In this document: positions 45,334-56,030 of the stretch, in pieces
How positions within the stretch are numbered: position 1 is the first letter of the stretch
Layout: each line of letters opens with the position of its first letter
The notes under the pieces: model-generated
What the model was told of the DNA's origin: nothing
Databases searched by the model: none
The model's input: only the letters and a program-made list of their open reading frames with translations
Made by a program: the position numbers and the translations under genes
Origin: JBAZYV01 sp041658345
GTDB taxonomy: Bacteria; Patescibacteriota; Gracilibacteria; UBA1369; 2-02-FULL-48-14
Length of the DNA stretch: 64,000 nt
Reading direction: 5' to 3'
NCBI GenBank assembly: GCA_041658345.1
Contig: JBBAAK010000006.1
Span: 1-64,000 of the forward strand

Positions 45334-48300
45334 TTATTTCGAATTAATAGTAATATAACGTAGGGCTGGAAGTTTTGTGGGGACAGTGATCCCTACGTTT
45401 AAAATGTTTAACAATGTGAATGCCTCTTGCAGTTTTGTACCAATATGCCAAGCCAAATCAAATTGTCGAGACATACCTTCATCAAAACCAAAAGAATCCA
45501 AATTTTCTCGCAACTCTTTTGCGAAATGATTAAAAGCCAAACTGACATTTTCAGCATCTAAATTCTCTCCAGAATTAACTTCTACAAAACCTGGCGCACC
45601 ACTATAGAAACGTTGATACATATTAACAAATGTATCGATAAAAGATCGAGCTGTTTCTGACGTCAAGTCGCCAGACAAATTTTCATCATTCCAATGTATC
45701 AACTCATTTCCACGATTGTTATAAATTCTCTCAAGAACTTCCCCACCAAATTCTGATTTAGCAACCTGTAATTCACCACGCACAGTTGCACAACGAGCCT
45801 TTAGCGTCATTTTTCTATCACGTAAAGACGTTGGATCAGGCGTCAACTTTTTAAGTTCACCTTCAATATCACTTATTGTTTGAAGACGTTCCTCTAAAAT
45901 TCGCAAAACGGAGAATGGATTGATTTTAGAAGCAAATGCGCCTTTATGAAGCACATAACGAGCTTCTTGAATGGCTTGTTCCAAACGAGCAAATTCTGGT
46001 TCATAAGCACGACGAGCCTCTTCTTCTTTATTAGAATCTACTCCCTTACTAACAGCTCTGATCCCCTCCTCTGCACGAGCAATAGAGGCAGTAAGCTGCT
46101 TATCTAATGCAACAATAAGCCTACTGTAATTTTTTAACAGATTTTCTCTTTGACGACCTTCCCCTTCACTTAGCACGTCCACTTCTTTAAGTTCAACAAT
46201 CTCCTCCTGGACTACTACAGCATCCAAGAGCCATGCCTCCTCACCTATATCTTTACGCACGAGCAATCCATGTATTGCCTTCTCCAAAGTACTGGTGCGC
46301 TCGGCCAAATTTCCAGAGTGTTTACTATCATCTACACTATCACATCCAATAAGTGCCCCCATCTCACTGCGAAAGCGATCTGACATCTCTTTACCAGTTG
46401 AAGCTTTTCCCTGATCACGAATTGCAATTATTAACTCAGAAGGATTCATTTTTACGCCTTCATTCCCCAGGGACATTATGTGTTGCTCAAGGACTTCTGG
46501 ATCGTCGCTATAATCTTCAACAGCACGGACAAGACGATTAAATGCACGAATAGCTGGAGACTCAATACGCGTCATCCCACCAAAAAACGCGACTAATTCT
46601 TCTTTCCATGAATGCGTCGAGGCCAATTCTTTGTCAACAATTCGACTTGCAGAACCAAGTAACAATCCTTCTTCAACAGTTTCAAAACGCATAGATTCAG
46701 AAAGCCCAGTCATAACATCCACAAAACGACCTCTAACGAACGTCTCATTTGTAGGAGACTGACCACCATCAGAAGTATACATACTAGAAAAAGGTCCGCG
46801 ATTTAAATGAGTATGAAGAGCTTCCAAAAACTCCTGCATCTGTTGTCTGGTGTTACTACCAACTTTTCGAATACGATCCATATCGTTAGCGTATGCTTTC
46901 TGCACGGACCAGAAAAATCCCATATCCAAATATCCAAGAATTAAAGACATAAATGCAACTAAACCAACTAAACTCAAGTTCATAGAATTCCTCTCAATAG
47001 CAGAGATTGCTTTACCTATAAAATTTTTCTCTTCAAAACTGTTACCAACATCAACAGATTGAAAATTAAAATCCATAGAATCAAATTCAGGTGGGTCAAT
47101 TTTTACTGCAGTATTATTTGGATCTAAGGCAAGTACCAACTCTTGGTCAAATTCAGCATAAGGTTGACCTAAAGCTTTTATATCGGTTTTTAGTTGTGCA
47201 CGTAATTCTTTTTCATCCTGCTCGAAAGCATTAAAGTGTGGATCTATTAACTCTTTCGATGCCTCCTTATTTGCAAGAATCGATTTTTCTGGCATCCAAT
47301 GTCTCGTAACTTCATCAACCTCAGCGAATCTACTATTCATTTTTTCTTCCACACCATTTATATATTTTCCCCAGAGGGCTTCTATAGCATCTGGATAAGA
47401 GTTTGTATGTTGATTATGGAAATCTAAGTACTTACTATTTGCCACAGCATACTCGCCCCCTTCACGAGAAGCAGCGCCAGAGAGCACAGAGTCAATAGTG
47501 CCTGTCCCAGCACGGCGACCAACAATCCAACCACGAAATCCATTAGTCAACTGACCATAAGCACACAAAGAACCCACCTCAGGGACATCAATCGTCCACT
47601 CTTTATAAACTTCATGAACAACAGGATTACCACCCACTTTACAACGAGGATCATCAGGCCCATTAATAAGAGCGTAAGGTTCCCCTGAAAAATAGGCCGC
47701 AGTCAAACCATAAAAACGCGGACCAAGACCCTGAGGCGTGCCATAAGTCCCAAGTGCCTCATCTATAGAAGCACGAGTAGCCATAACAGATGCTTGAGTG
47801 CCTGCACCATTAGCCTTAGCCTTTGCTAGTTCACCACGAGCAACTTTTTTATTTTGATCAATCGCTTCTTTTGCTACATCAATTTGAGCGGCTGAATCCT
47901 TTCTCCCAAAAAACAACTCCATACCACCAGTCACATTCGTTAGAGCATCCGGTCCAAAAACAACAAATAAAAATATAGCCAATTTAGTTCTCTCTCTAAA
48001 AAGGACCTTAGTAGATTCTATCAAACCTAGACCACGCGTAGAGCCAATAAATTCTATATTTTGTTTTCCTAGCCGGACGATTTCAGAAATCGCTAAAGAA
48101 ACTGGCACTCCAAAAACATACTGAATGCCATTTATCAACACGGCATTTTCAGGCAAGACGCCATAATGTGCGAGAAGTGCTAACCCTTCACAAATACCAT
48201 TCCAACTTGTATAAGCAGTAGCACCCCATAATGCCCACCTAACAAAAGACTTCACCCCTAACATCAAACGCTGATCAGAATGCAACAAATTAGCGCCAGA

Positions 48301-48771
48301 CGATGCGCCAGAAGCAATGACGGGAAGACGTTTTTTCACTTTCATTCTTAAATCTTCTTCAAAAATACCACTCATCCCTTCTAACATATCTAAAGCATGT
48401 GCCCTATAACTCACTTCATTTTTAGGAATTTCTGCAACTTCACGTGCGCGTTCAAGCAAGAAGGTTTTAAGTTCTTCCCGATTTGATGGCTCCAAATCAT
48501 CTAAATACCCTTTAAGAGTATTTTTTAAAACATTCAAAAATAGATCACAAGATGCTACACTTCCCAACGATTGAGAGGTAGCAATGTCAGTCACAATAGA
48601 CGTAAAACCATTCTCAACACATCTCAAACGATCAGACTCCATATTAGTTTGACTATCCACAAGCGGACCAGAGACTTTTCGCATAGCAGGATCCATAGGT
48701 TTTTTACCCAATGGCTCATTACCAACAAACTTTCCAACAAGTTCTCGATCTAAACTACCTGTAAGTGACAT
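45334..48771 (-). CDS. Large multi-segment membrane protein with cytoplasmic coiled coil
   Basis: 1145 residues. A cytoplasmic helical start of about 170 residues is followed by membrane helices at about 175-245 and 265-285. An extracytoplasmic part (about 290-610) contains SLCAYGQLTNGFRGWIVG. A further helix follows (about 620-645, LSLVGLVAFMSLILGYLDMGFFW), then a long helical, partly coiled-coil C-terminal region (about 650-1145). No known domain is recognised. The Cys-x-Tyr-Gly...W.VG stretch is echoed in the next upstream protein (IVCYGKNHWYVFG), so the two may share an extracytoplasmic fold. It looks like the structural core of the island machinery. Confidence 0.7.
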   Translation of the reverse strand: MSLTGSLDRELVGKFVGNEPLGKKPMDPAMRKVSGPLVDSQTNMESDRLRCVENGFTSIVTDIATSQSLGSVASCDLFLNVLKNTLKGYLDDLEPSNREELKTFLLERAREVAEIPKNEVSYRAHALDMLEGMSGIFEEDLRMKVKKRLPVIASGASSGANLLHSDQRLMLGVKSFVRWALWGATAYTSWNGICEGLALLAHYGVLPENAVLINGIQYVFGVPVSLAISEIVRLGKQNIEFIGSTRGLGLIESTKVLFRERTKLAIFLFVVFGPDALTNVTGGMELFFGRKDSAAQIDVAKEAIDQNKKVARGELAKAKANGAGTQASVMATRASIDEALGTYGTPQGLGPRFYGLTAAYFSGEPYALINGPDDPRCKVGGNPVVHEVYKEWTIDVPEVGSLCAYGQLTNGFRGWIVGRRAGTGTIDSVLSGAASREGGEYAVANSKYLDFHNQHTNSYPDAIEALWGKYINGVEEKMNSRFAEVDEVTRHWMPEKSILANKEASKELIDPHFNAFEQDEKELRAQLKTDIKALGQPYAEFDQELVLALDPNNTAVKIDPPEFDSMDFNFQSVDVGNSFEEKNFIGKAISAIERNSMNLSLVGLVAFMSLILGYLDMGFFWSVQKAYANDMDRIRKVGSNTRQQMQEFLEALHTHLNRGPFSSMYTSDGGQSPTNETFVRGRFVDVMTGLSESMRFETVEEGLLLGSASRIVDKELASTHSWKEELVAFFGGMTRIESPAIRAFNRLVRAVEDYSDDPEVLEQHIMSLGNEGVKMNPSELIIAIRDQGKASTGKEMSDRFRSEMGALIGCDSVDDSKHSGNLAERTSTLEKAIHGLLVRKDIGEEAWLLDAVVVQEEIVELKEVDVLSEGEGRQRENLLKNYSRLIVALDKQLTASIARAEEGIRAVSKGVDSNKEEEARRAYEPEFARLEQAIQEARYVLHKGAFASKINPFSVLRILEERLQTISDIEGELKKLTPDPTSLRDRKMTLKARCATVRGELQVAKSEFGGEVLERIYNNRGNELIHWNDENLSGDLTSETARSFIDTFVNMYQRFYSGAPGFVEVNSGENLDAENVSLAFNHFAKELRENLDSFGFDEGMSRQFDLAWHIGTKLQEAFTLLNILNVGITVPTKLPALRYITINSK

Positions 48772-48784
48772 AAAACGGGGGTGG

Positions 48785-49906
48785 TTACTTTGAGCTGTCT
48801 ATAAAAGATAGAACTGAAGCATAAGAATTAGGATTTTGCAGAGCAGCTTTCCCAAATTGACGATCTTTAATCTCTAAAGCTGCTGCTGCATAACCATCGA
48901 TGTACGTCCTTTCTACTTGTTTGGCATAATTAAGCGCAGACTCTCTATAAGATTCATTCCATTCAGTAGGAATAAATCCAGAAAGCCTATCAAGGCCTTG
49001 ATCAAAATTAAGAGGACTAGAATCGTCAACATCAACCTGCTGTAAACTATCTTGGATAGCAGGTATCCCATCAATAAGCCCACTCTCATTCAGCCGTTCA
49101 TTCAACGTATCACCCAAACGATTTTTTTGAAAATTCTTCTGAAGAAGCCCTTGAACGGCATCTCCATCCTCTACCTCAGCACCTACTTCCCAAGAAATAC
49201 TGGGACCAAACACGTACCAATGGTTCTTCCCGTAACAAACAATAGTCCAATCTTTGTCACGATCAGACAACTCCCAAGTCCTCAATTGAGAAGCATCCCC
49301 TTCCAAAACATTCCATCTAACAAACTCACCATCATTATAAATAGACATTTTTGCCAATGCTTGCGGAGTTAAAGAGGCATCTGCATCTAAACTAGTAATG
49401 ATATCTTTTTGAAAACCTGCTTGCATATCAAAAAAAGCAGGAGAGATACCAGCATCTTTCCTATAACCTTCAACCCTATCTCGTATAGTTTCCACTTTAA
49501 ATGCGGTCATTTCATTTTTCGACAAATCTGACCAAACGGCTGCAAGTGTTGGAATAAAAGCCCAAAAGGCAACGGTCCTTAAACCACTTCTCAAAGCAAT
49601 AAAAGGTTTAGAAATGGCCTCTCCAGAAAGCTTTTGATCAGCCTTCAAGAATGCAATGCCAGCCAAAACGCCCAAAGCACTTCGCGCAGAAAAAGACGCT
49701 ATAGCTTGCTCTACAACCGAACTTACAATGGGATAAGAAAGTGAAGCGACACCAACACTTAAAGAAGCAACCTCAACAGAGGTTAACAAAGTACGTAAAT
49801 AACCAGCATCCTTTTTATTAGGAACAGATAGATCAATCTCTGCCTTGGCAAGAATCTCAACTGGATCCGTATTTTGTTCACCACCTTCTGGAGAAGAACC
49901 CGACAT
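48785..49906 (-). CDS. Membrane protein, first gene of the island operon
   Basis: 373 residues. After a 35-residue cytoplasmic start come three to four hydrophobic helices (about 38-62, 72-92, 108-132), then an extracytoplasmic domain with WTIVCYGKNHWYVFGPSISW (about 215-235) and a helical end. No family is recognised. It shares a local motif with the 1145-residue protein that follows after 13 bases. A weak promoter (TTGCGC, 18 bases, TAAGAT on the minus strand) lies upstream, but read-through from the 16S rRNA gene 280 bases upstream is also possible. Confidence 0.7.
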   Translation of the reverse strand: MSGSSPEGGEQNTDPVEILAKAEIDLSVPNKKDAGYLRTLLTSVEVASLSVGVASLSYPIVSSVVEQAIASFSARSALGVLAGIAFLKADQKLSGEAISKPFIALRSGLRTVAFWAFIPTLAAVWSDLSKNEMTAFKVETIRDRVEGYRKDAGISPAFFDMQAGFQKDIITSLDADASLTPQALAKMSIYNDGEFVRWNVLEGDASQLRTWELSDRDKDWTIVCYGKNHWYVFGPSISWEVGAEVEDGDAVQGLLQKNFQKNRLGDTLNERLNESGLIDGIPAIQDSLQQVDVDDSSPLNFDQGLDRLSGFIPTEWNESYRESALNYAKQVERTYIDGYAAAALEIKDRQFGKAALQNPNSYASVLSFIDSSK

Positions 49907-50034
49907 AATAATTGAGGAAAAGAAGCTATCTTAAAATGATTTAGCCTACTTGCGCAATAGAAACCCGCATTTTCCGCTTGCCAAAGCCAAAAAACAGTTA
50001 CAACAAACAACTTAACTTATATTATGTTATATTT

Positions 50035-50059
50035 ACTGCTCTGACAGTCCAAATTTAAT
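50035..50059 (+). repeat. 25-base direct repeat, right end of Island B
   Basis: Identical to 38853-38877. It lies about 130 bases beyond the 3' end of 16S rRNA, on the trailer side. Confidence 0.93.
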
Positions 50060-50189
50060 AGAGAGACCAAAAATTAGGGTGATCATACCTCGCGGTATAT
50101 CAACTCTGTACCGACTGATCTTGCGATCAATGGACAGAGGCGACCTAGGAATCGTTACACGGTCTCTTTCGAGACCCTTGTAAACTCCT

Positions 50190-51645
<1,456 letters not shown>

Positions 51646-52135
51646 GAAAATTTGAGCTGGACTCTGTGTTCCTAATATTTCTAAAAAGAAAAAGAAGTCC
51701 AAAAATTTAAAATTAAAACCTAAAATTTGGGAACTCTCTATTAGATTTGAACTGTCAAAGGACAATTTTTGCACAAATCCAGAAGACGAATCCACAGGAA
51801 ACGTGCTTGACGATTTTAGCTTGGTAGAACTTAAAGTCAATAGGATTTTTAGGGGAAAAGTTTGGGATTTGTTTGGAGATTGCGCAGTTGAGTTATGTTG
51901 TTGCTTGATTGATTGGTTGTGCAACCGTCGGTTTGTGAGGATTATTTGGATTGGCGTGTTAACCTAAAAGGGTGAGTGTTTTCACCCTGTAGTGGTGAGT
52001 ACTTGTGCACCTACAAAACATTCTTATTTTTATGCCACAGAAAATGCAAATTTTTAGTGATTTTTTGGTTGTTTTTGATGGCATTTTTGAGGCGATTTTT
52101 GATATAATTTTCTTGTCATTTTAACCTTATAATTT
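51646..52135. other. 490-base region between 16S rRNA and the HNH gene
   Basis: It holds the 16S leader (minus strand) and the promoter of the HNH gene (plus strand, TATAAT at 52103-52108). The leader half is A/T-rich, and an open frame there (51595-51924) overlaps the 16S 5' end and looks non-coding. No clear rRNA promoter boxes could be fixed by eye. Confidence 0.6.
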
Positions 52136-52978
52136 ATGGAAAATATCAGTGATTATGAATTGCTCAAAATGTGCGAGGAATTTGGCTCGCTTGCAATAAA
52201 ATGGAGGCAAAAATTCATTGGACTTTTGCCGGAAGTGAATCGTAGAAAGTTGTACGAGAAAAAAGGTTGCCAAAGTATTTATGAATTTGCGGCAAAATTG
52301 GCAGGAGTTTCTGTAGAACAGGTTAACCAAGTCATAAGGTTGGAAAGAAAGTTTGAAGACAAACCGGCACTGCATACTGCGTTAACAGATGGTGAGGTAA
52401 GCGTTAGTAAGCTTGAGAGGGTTTCTTCAATTGCAACCAAAGAAAATGACGAAGAATTGTTGGAAATGGCAAAGAATTTCCCAAGAAAAGCACTTGAAGT
52501 TTCCGTGCGTGATATCAAGAATTTCCAAAATGAGAATGGCTTGCCTCAGCCATTACTCGGCCAAGAAGTTTTGCCCGGGCAAAACATTCCAGCACTAAAG
52601 CGAGGATTGTCAAACGGGGTCATTGAAGAATTAAATCGCCTGGATGAACAAGGGCAGGACATAAATGAAATCCTTAAAGACCTTTTGGAATACAGGAGGC
52701 AAAAAATCGAACAAGAAAAACAGGAAATTTCTGCGAAAGTGAAACAAACGGATTCAAGGTACGTGAATGTAAAAACAAAGCACGTTCTTGAGGAAGAATA
52801 CGGTACAAAATGTTCAATTCTGGGTTGCGACAGGCTGGCAACTGAGATTCACCACACTCAAAGGTTCTCAGTCGCTCATACGCATGATCCAGCTTTTATG
52901 GCTCCGCTGTGCCACGAGCATCATCAAATTGCGCACTTAAAGGACTTGAAGTATGCGGAAAAGTTGACGAGAAGATGA
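52136..52978 (+). CDS. HNH endonuclease-domain protein
   Basis: 280 residues. The N-terminal 180 residues are helical (DUF222-like in layout: LLPEVNRRKLYEKKGCQSIYEFAAKLAGVS). A charged helix follows, then a C-terminal HNH nuclease domain (about 215-275): YGTKCSILGCDRLATEIHHTQRFS, HDPAFMAPLCHEHHQIAH. Zinc cysteines and the HH...H...HH residues are present, so it probably cuts or nicks DNA. This layout is common in actinobacterial and CPR genomes as stand-alone genes of unclear role, and a link to mobile elements is possible. It ends in TGA, six bases before the convergent small gene's stop. Confidence 0.85.
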   Translation: MENISDYELLKMCEEFGSLAIKWRQKFIGLLPEVNRRKLYEKKGCQSIYEFAAKLAGVSVEQVNQVIRLERKFEDKPALHTALTDGEVSVSKLERVSSIATKENDEELLEMAKNFPRKALEVSVRDIKNFQNENGLPQPLLGQEVLPGQNIPALKRGLSNGVIEELNRLDEQGQDINEILKDLLEYRRQKIEQEKQEISAKVKQTDSRYVNVKTKHVLEEEYGTKCSILGCDRLATEIHHTQRFSVAHTHDPAFMAPLCHEHHQIAHLKDLKYAEKLTRR

Positions 52979-52983
52979 TGCCA

Positions 52984-53250
52984 TCAATTTTGCACTGGGA
53001 AATCGCATGCATCAAAAAAACGTCTTGATAATGAGCTTTTGAGTTCTTCTATTTGTATATTTTTTTGGCCTTCCGGCAAATACCTAACCCATCCATCTGG
53101 ATTTCGTCCCTTTTCCTCTAAAGATGCCTCATCACACCAAAACTCTTGTGCACTTAATACGTCGTTAAACTCAACTCTCGGTCCGTAAAACATTCGCCCC
53201 CCCCCCATCCATGGGTTTTGGAACATTTGGTTGAAGTAAAGTTTTGGCAT
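52984..53250 (-). CDS. Small protein of unknown function with a G9 tract
   Basis: 88 residues (MPKLYFNQMFQNPWMGGGRM...). The coding strand carries nine G in a row (53198-53206) near the start, encoding three glycines. A slip by one base would shut the gene off. The rest is charged (EEKGRNPDGWVRYLPEGQKN) with no known motif. It may be phase-variable, or the frame may be chance. Confidence 0.5.
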   Translation of the reverse strand: MPKLYFNQMFQNPWMGGGRMFYGPRVEFNDVLSAQEFWCDEASLEEKGRNPDGWVRYLPEGQKNIQIEELKSSLSRRFFDACDFPVQN

Positions 53251-53356
53251 AGTGATGCGGTTAAGCGGTAAAAGTTGATGGTTCGTATGGACGTACCATA
53301 AGATGATTTAATTCTTTCGTCAAGCCGTCGGAAATAGCAGATTTGGGATTATATGA

Positions 53357-53362
53357 TATAAT
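53357..53362 (+). promoter_or_regulatory. -10 box of clpP
   Basis: TATAAT, 22 bases before the chosen ATG at 53385. A convincing -35 box is not seen. Confidence 0.5.
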
Positions 53363-53384
53363 TACAGTGTACTTAACCACACCT

Positions 53385-54053
53385 ATGAACGATTTTATAC
53401 AATATTCTAAAAGCAGTCTTATAAAAGGACAGCTTAAATCAATTAAAAGTGCAGGCAAAATGCCGGCAAAAGACATGCTTATCCCAACAGTTTTGGAGAA
53501 AACACATGAAGGAGAACGCTCCTACGATATTTTTTCACGCTTATTAAAGGATAGAGTGATTTTTCTTGGCAACGAGATTGAATCAAATATGGCAAGCTTA
53601 ATGGTTGCACAACTTTTGTTCCTAGAAAACGAGGATCCAAAGCGCGACATAATAATGTATATCAACTCACCCGGAGGGCATGTAACCGCCGGTCTAGCCA
53701 TTTACGATACTATGCAATATGTAAAACCTGATGTTTCTACAGTTGTTATGGGAATGGCTGCATCCATGGGCGCTGTAATCCTTTGCGGAGGAGCAAAAGG
53801 CAAACGTTTTGCTCTGCCAAACGCAGAAGTTATGATTCACCAACCTCTTGGAGGTGTTGAAGGCCAAGCAACAGACATCCGAATACATGCGGAACACATT
53901 ATTAAGACAAAAGCTCTACTTAACGGCATTATTGCAAAACATTCAGGCCAAAAACTTTCCAAAGTTGAGGACGATACTGAACGCGATAATTTTATGACTG
54001 CTCTTGAGGCTAAAAAATACGGCCTTGTTGATGCAATTATAGAAAGAAAGTAG
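53385..54053 (+). CDS. clpP: ATP-dependent Clp protease proteolytic subunit
   Basis: The ClpP barrel subunit degrades proteins fed by Clp ATPases. The core starts at MLIPTVLEKTHEGERSYDIFSRLL (53475). An upstream ATG at 53385 adds 30 residues, which may be a propeptide and fits the promoter. The catalytic Ser lies in GMAASMGAVI, the His in EVMIHQPLGG and the Asp in the LSKVEDDTERDNFMT helix. The length of the core (193 residues) is normal. The alanine racemase gene follows after 9 bases. Confidence 0.95.
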   Translation: MNDFIQYSKSSLIKGQLKSIKSAGKMPAKDMLIPTVLEKTHEGERSYDIFSRLLKDRVIFLGNEIESNMASLMVAQLLFLENEDPKRDIIMYINSPGGHVTAGLAIYDTMQYVKPDVSTVVMGMAASMGAVILCGGAKGKRFALPNAEVMIHQPLGGVEGQATDIRIHAEHIIKTKALLNGIIAKHSGQKLSKVEDDTERDNFMTALEAKKYGLVDAIIERK

Positions 54054-54062
54054 ACTATTGCC

Positions 54063-55148
54063 ATGTTATTGTTTAGCACTAAAGTGCCTGAGTATCGCAA
54101 TCTTAATAAGATTTTTGTTTACAAAAGTGCTTTAAAACAAAATTTAGAGCATTTTAAGGATATCTTGCCAGGCAAATCAATCTGCCCGGTTCTAAAATCC
54201 AACGCGTACGGGCACGGACTTATTGAAGTCGCAAAAATTCTGGACGGCGAAAACGCGGATTTCTTTTTGGTGGATTCACTTTTTGAAGCCTACAAACTCA
54301 AAAAATCACGAATTAAAACTCCAATTTTGATTTTGGGCTATACATCGCCGGAAAACTTAAAAACTCGCCTTCCCTTCCATTTTACAGCTTCTAATAAGGA
54401 AAGTTTGGAGACTTTGCACAGATTAAAATTACCGATACATTTAGAAATTGATACGGGAATGAATCGTATGGGATTTACTTGGAAAAACTTTGAGCAAGAT
54501 CTGATTTTTATCAAAAAAATGAACCCAAAAATAGAAGGATTTTTTACTCATTTGGCTTGTGCGGATTCTAGTGATGATGCGTTTACAAATCTGCAAATTG
54601 ATCGTTTCCTAACTGCGCTAAAATTATTTAAAGAAGCGGGATTTAATCCAAAATATATTCACGTTGGGAACAGTGCCGGCGCCAAAAAAACAAATCGACC
54701 GGAATTTAATATGCTTAGGCTTGGCATCTCGCTTTATAAAAATGCCCTACGCTTTGATGCCACGCTAATCAATCTGCAAAATCTGCAAAAAGGCGAAACT
54801 GTTGGCTACAGTGCCACTTACACGGCAGAGGAAAACCAAACGATTGGAATTGTGTCTGCGGGATATTATGAAGGAGTGCCAATTTCGCTGAGCAACAAAG
54901 GATTTATGGAGATTAACGGACACATTTGCCCGATTGTTGGCCGAGTTTGTATGAATCACACAATGATTCGCCTGCCGAACTCTGCGGATCTTAAAGCAGA
55001 TTTTAAGGTTGGCTCTGCAGTCACAATTTATTCAAACGAGGATGATGCAAAAAACAGCGTTGAAGCGCAGGCAAAACTAGCAGGCACAATTAGCTATGAA
55101 CTTATTGCTCGCCTTTCTGAGAGTACAAAACGGCAAATTCAAGAATAG
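54063..55148 (+). CDS. alr: Alanine racemase
   Basis: 361 residues. This PLP enzyme makes D-alanine for peptidoglycan. The PLP lysine is K45 in PVLKSNAYGHG. The second-base Tyr lies in VGYSATYTAEE, and the C-terminal domain has GRVCMNHTMIRL. Length and order are typical of Alr. It is cotranscribed with clpP and overlaps the convergent ATP-grasp gene by 47 bases at the 3' end. Confidence 0.94.
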   Translation: MLLFSTKVPEYRNLNKIFVYKSALKQNLEHFKDILPGKSICPVLKSNAYGHGLIEVAKILDGENADFFLVDSLFEAYKLKKSRIKTPILILGYTSPENLKTRLPFHFTASNKESLETLHRLKLPIHLEIDTGMNRMGFTWKNFEQDLIFIKKMNPKIEGFFTHLACADSSDDAFTNLQIDRFLTALKLFKEAGFNPKYIHVGNSAGAKKTNRPEFNMLRLGISLYKNALRFDATLINLQNLQKGETVGYSATYTAEENQTIGIVSAGYYEGVPISLSNKGFMEINGHICPIVGRVCMNHTMIRLPNSADLKADFKVGSAVTIYSNEDDAKNSVEAQAKLAGTISYELIARLSESTKRQIQE

Positions 55149-55965
55149 CTTTGGCAACATCGAGTCCTGTAGTTTTTTCAAAAACCCTCGAAAATCCCGG
55201 ATTTGAATTAACCTCAATAACAAGCGGGCCGTCTTTTGATTCCAAAATATCCACGCCGGCAACTTGGAGTCCAAGCGCATTCGTAGCACGCACCGCCAAA
55301 GACGCATATTCATCTGTTAAAAGCACGCCTTTTGGCACTCCCCCAAGCTCGATGTTTGACCTAAACTCTCCTTTTTGAGCCTGCCTTGTAATGGCTCCAA
55401 TTGCTTTGCCACCAATAACCAAAACACGCGTATCCTTCCCCATTGCCTCTGAATAAAATTTTTGTACAAGAATTAGTCCGCTGGCTAGAATCCAATCTGT
55501 TAAAACGCCCTTCGCCTGCTCAAAATTTTTAACAAGCATAACGCCCTGTCCATAAGTCCCAAACGGATCTTTGGCAACAACCGGCAAACCTCCCATGGCA
55601 GTACTCGCCAAATCAAAATCCTCCAGAGTATAAATTGGCACACTTCTTGTAATTGGCACGCCTGCAGATACAAGCAAATCGAGCGTAGACTTCTTATTTT
55701 TTGCATTACAAATAGAATGAAAGGAGTTCAAAACCGGTACCCCAAGAATCTTTAACTGCTCAAGCACATGTAGCTCCGTTTCCAGATTGCGAACTATCCA
55801 CGGACGCGGGATAACACAATCATAGAAATCAATCGGCTTTGTACTTTTTAAAAAATCTTGAACAAAAATTGTACTCACATTGTGCGGTAAAGCGCTCCCG
55901 GCCTCTAAAAATCGATCAATTTCGACCTGAGGCGGATTTCCAAAATATAAAACTGCGATATTCAT
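55102..55965 (-). CDS. RimK/LysX-type ATP-grasp ligase
   Basis: 287 residues. The ATP-grasp features are GLPVVAKDPFGTYGQGVMLV, LVQKFYSEAMGKDTRVLVIGGKAIGAI and metal-binding DGPLVIEVNSNPGFS near the end. The N-terminal preATP-grasp domain starts MNIAVLYFGNPP. RimK-type enzymes attach glutamate or related amino acids to ribosomal protein S6, LysW-type carriers, tetrahydromethanopterin or other acceptors. The substrate here is unknown. Stand-alone gene, convergent with alr. Confidence 0.88.
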   Translation of the reverse strand: MNIAVLYFGNPPQVEIDRFLEAGSALPHNVSTIFVQDFLKSTKPIDFYDCVIPRPWIVRNLETELHVLEQLKILGVPVLNSFHSICNAKNKKSTLDLLVSAGVPITRSVPIYTLEDFDLASTAMGGLPVVAKDPFGTYGQGVMLVKNFEQAKGVLTDWILASGLILVQKFYSEAMGKDTRVLVIGGKAIGAITRQAQKGEFRSNIELGGVPKGVLLTDEYASLAVRATNALGLQVAGVDILESKDGPLVIEVNSNPGFSRVFEKTTGLDVAKAILEFAVLYSQKGEQ

Positions 55966-56030
55966 AGTTATGGTTTAGCACCTTCGGCGCCTGTTGTAAA
56001 AATATTTGGCAAGTGATATAAAATACTCAC

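Larger units (their letters stand above)
38853..50059. mobile_element. Island B: 11.2-kb insert behind the 16S rRNA gene
   Basis: The copies of a perfect 25-base direct repeat lie 11182 bases apart. The island contains five tightly packed minus-strand genes (J-domain protein, class A PBP, beta-helix protein and two membrane proteins) and one plus-strand gene. On the 16S strand the order is 16S, trailer, repeat, island, repeat, terminator, purK, which suggests insertion between the rRNA and its terminator. No integrase is seen. The repeats resemble attachment-site duplications. Confidence 0.7.
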
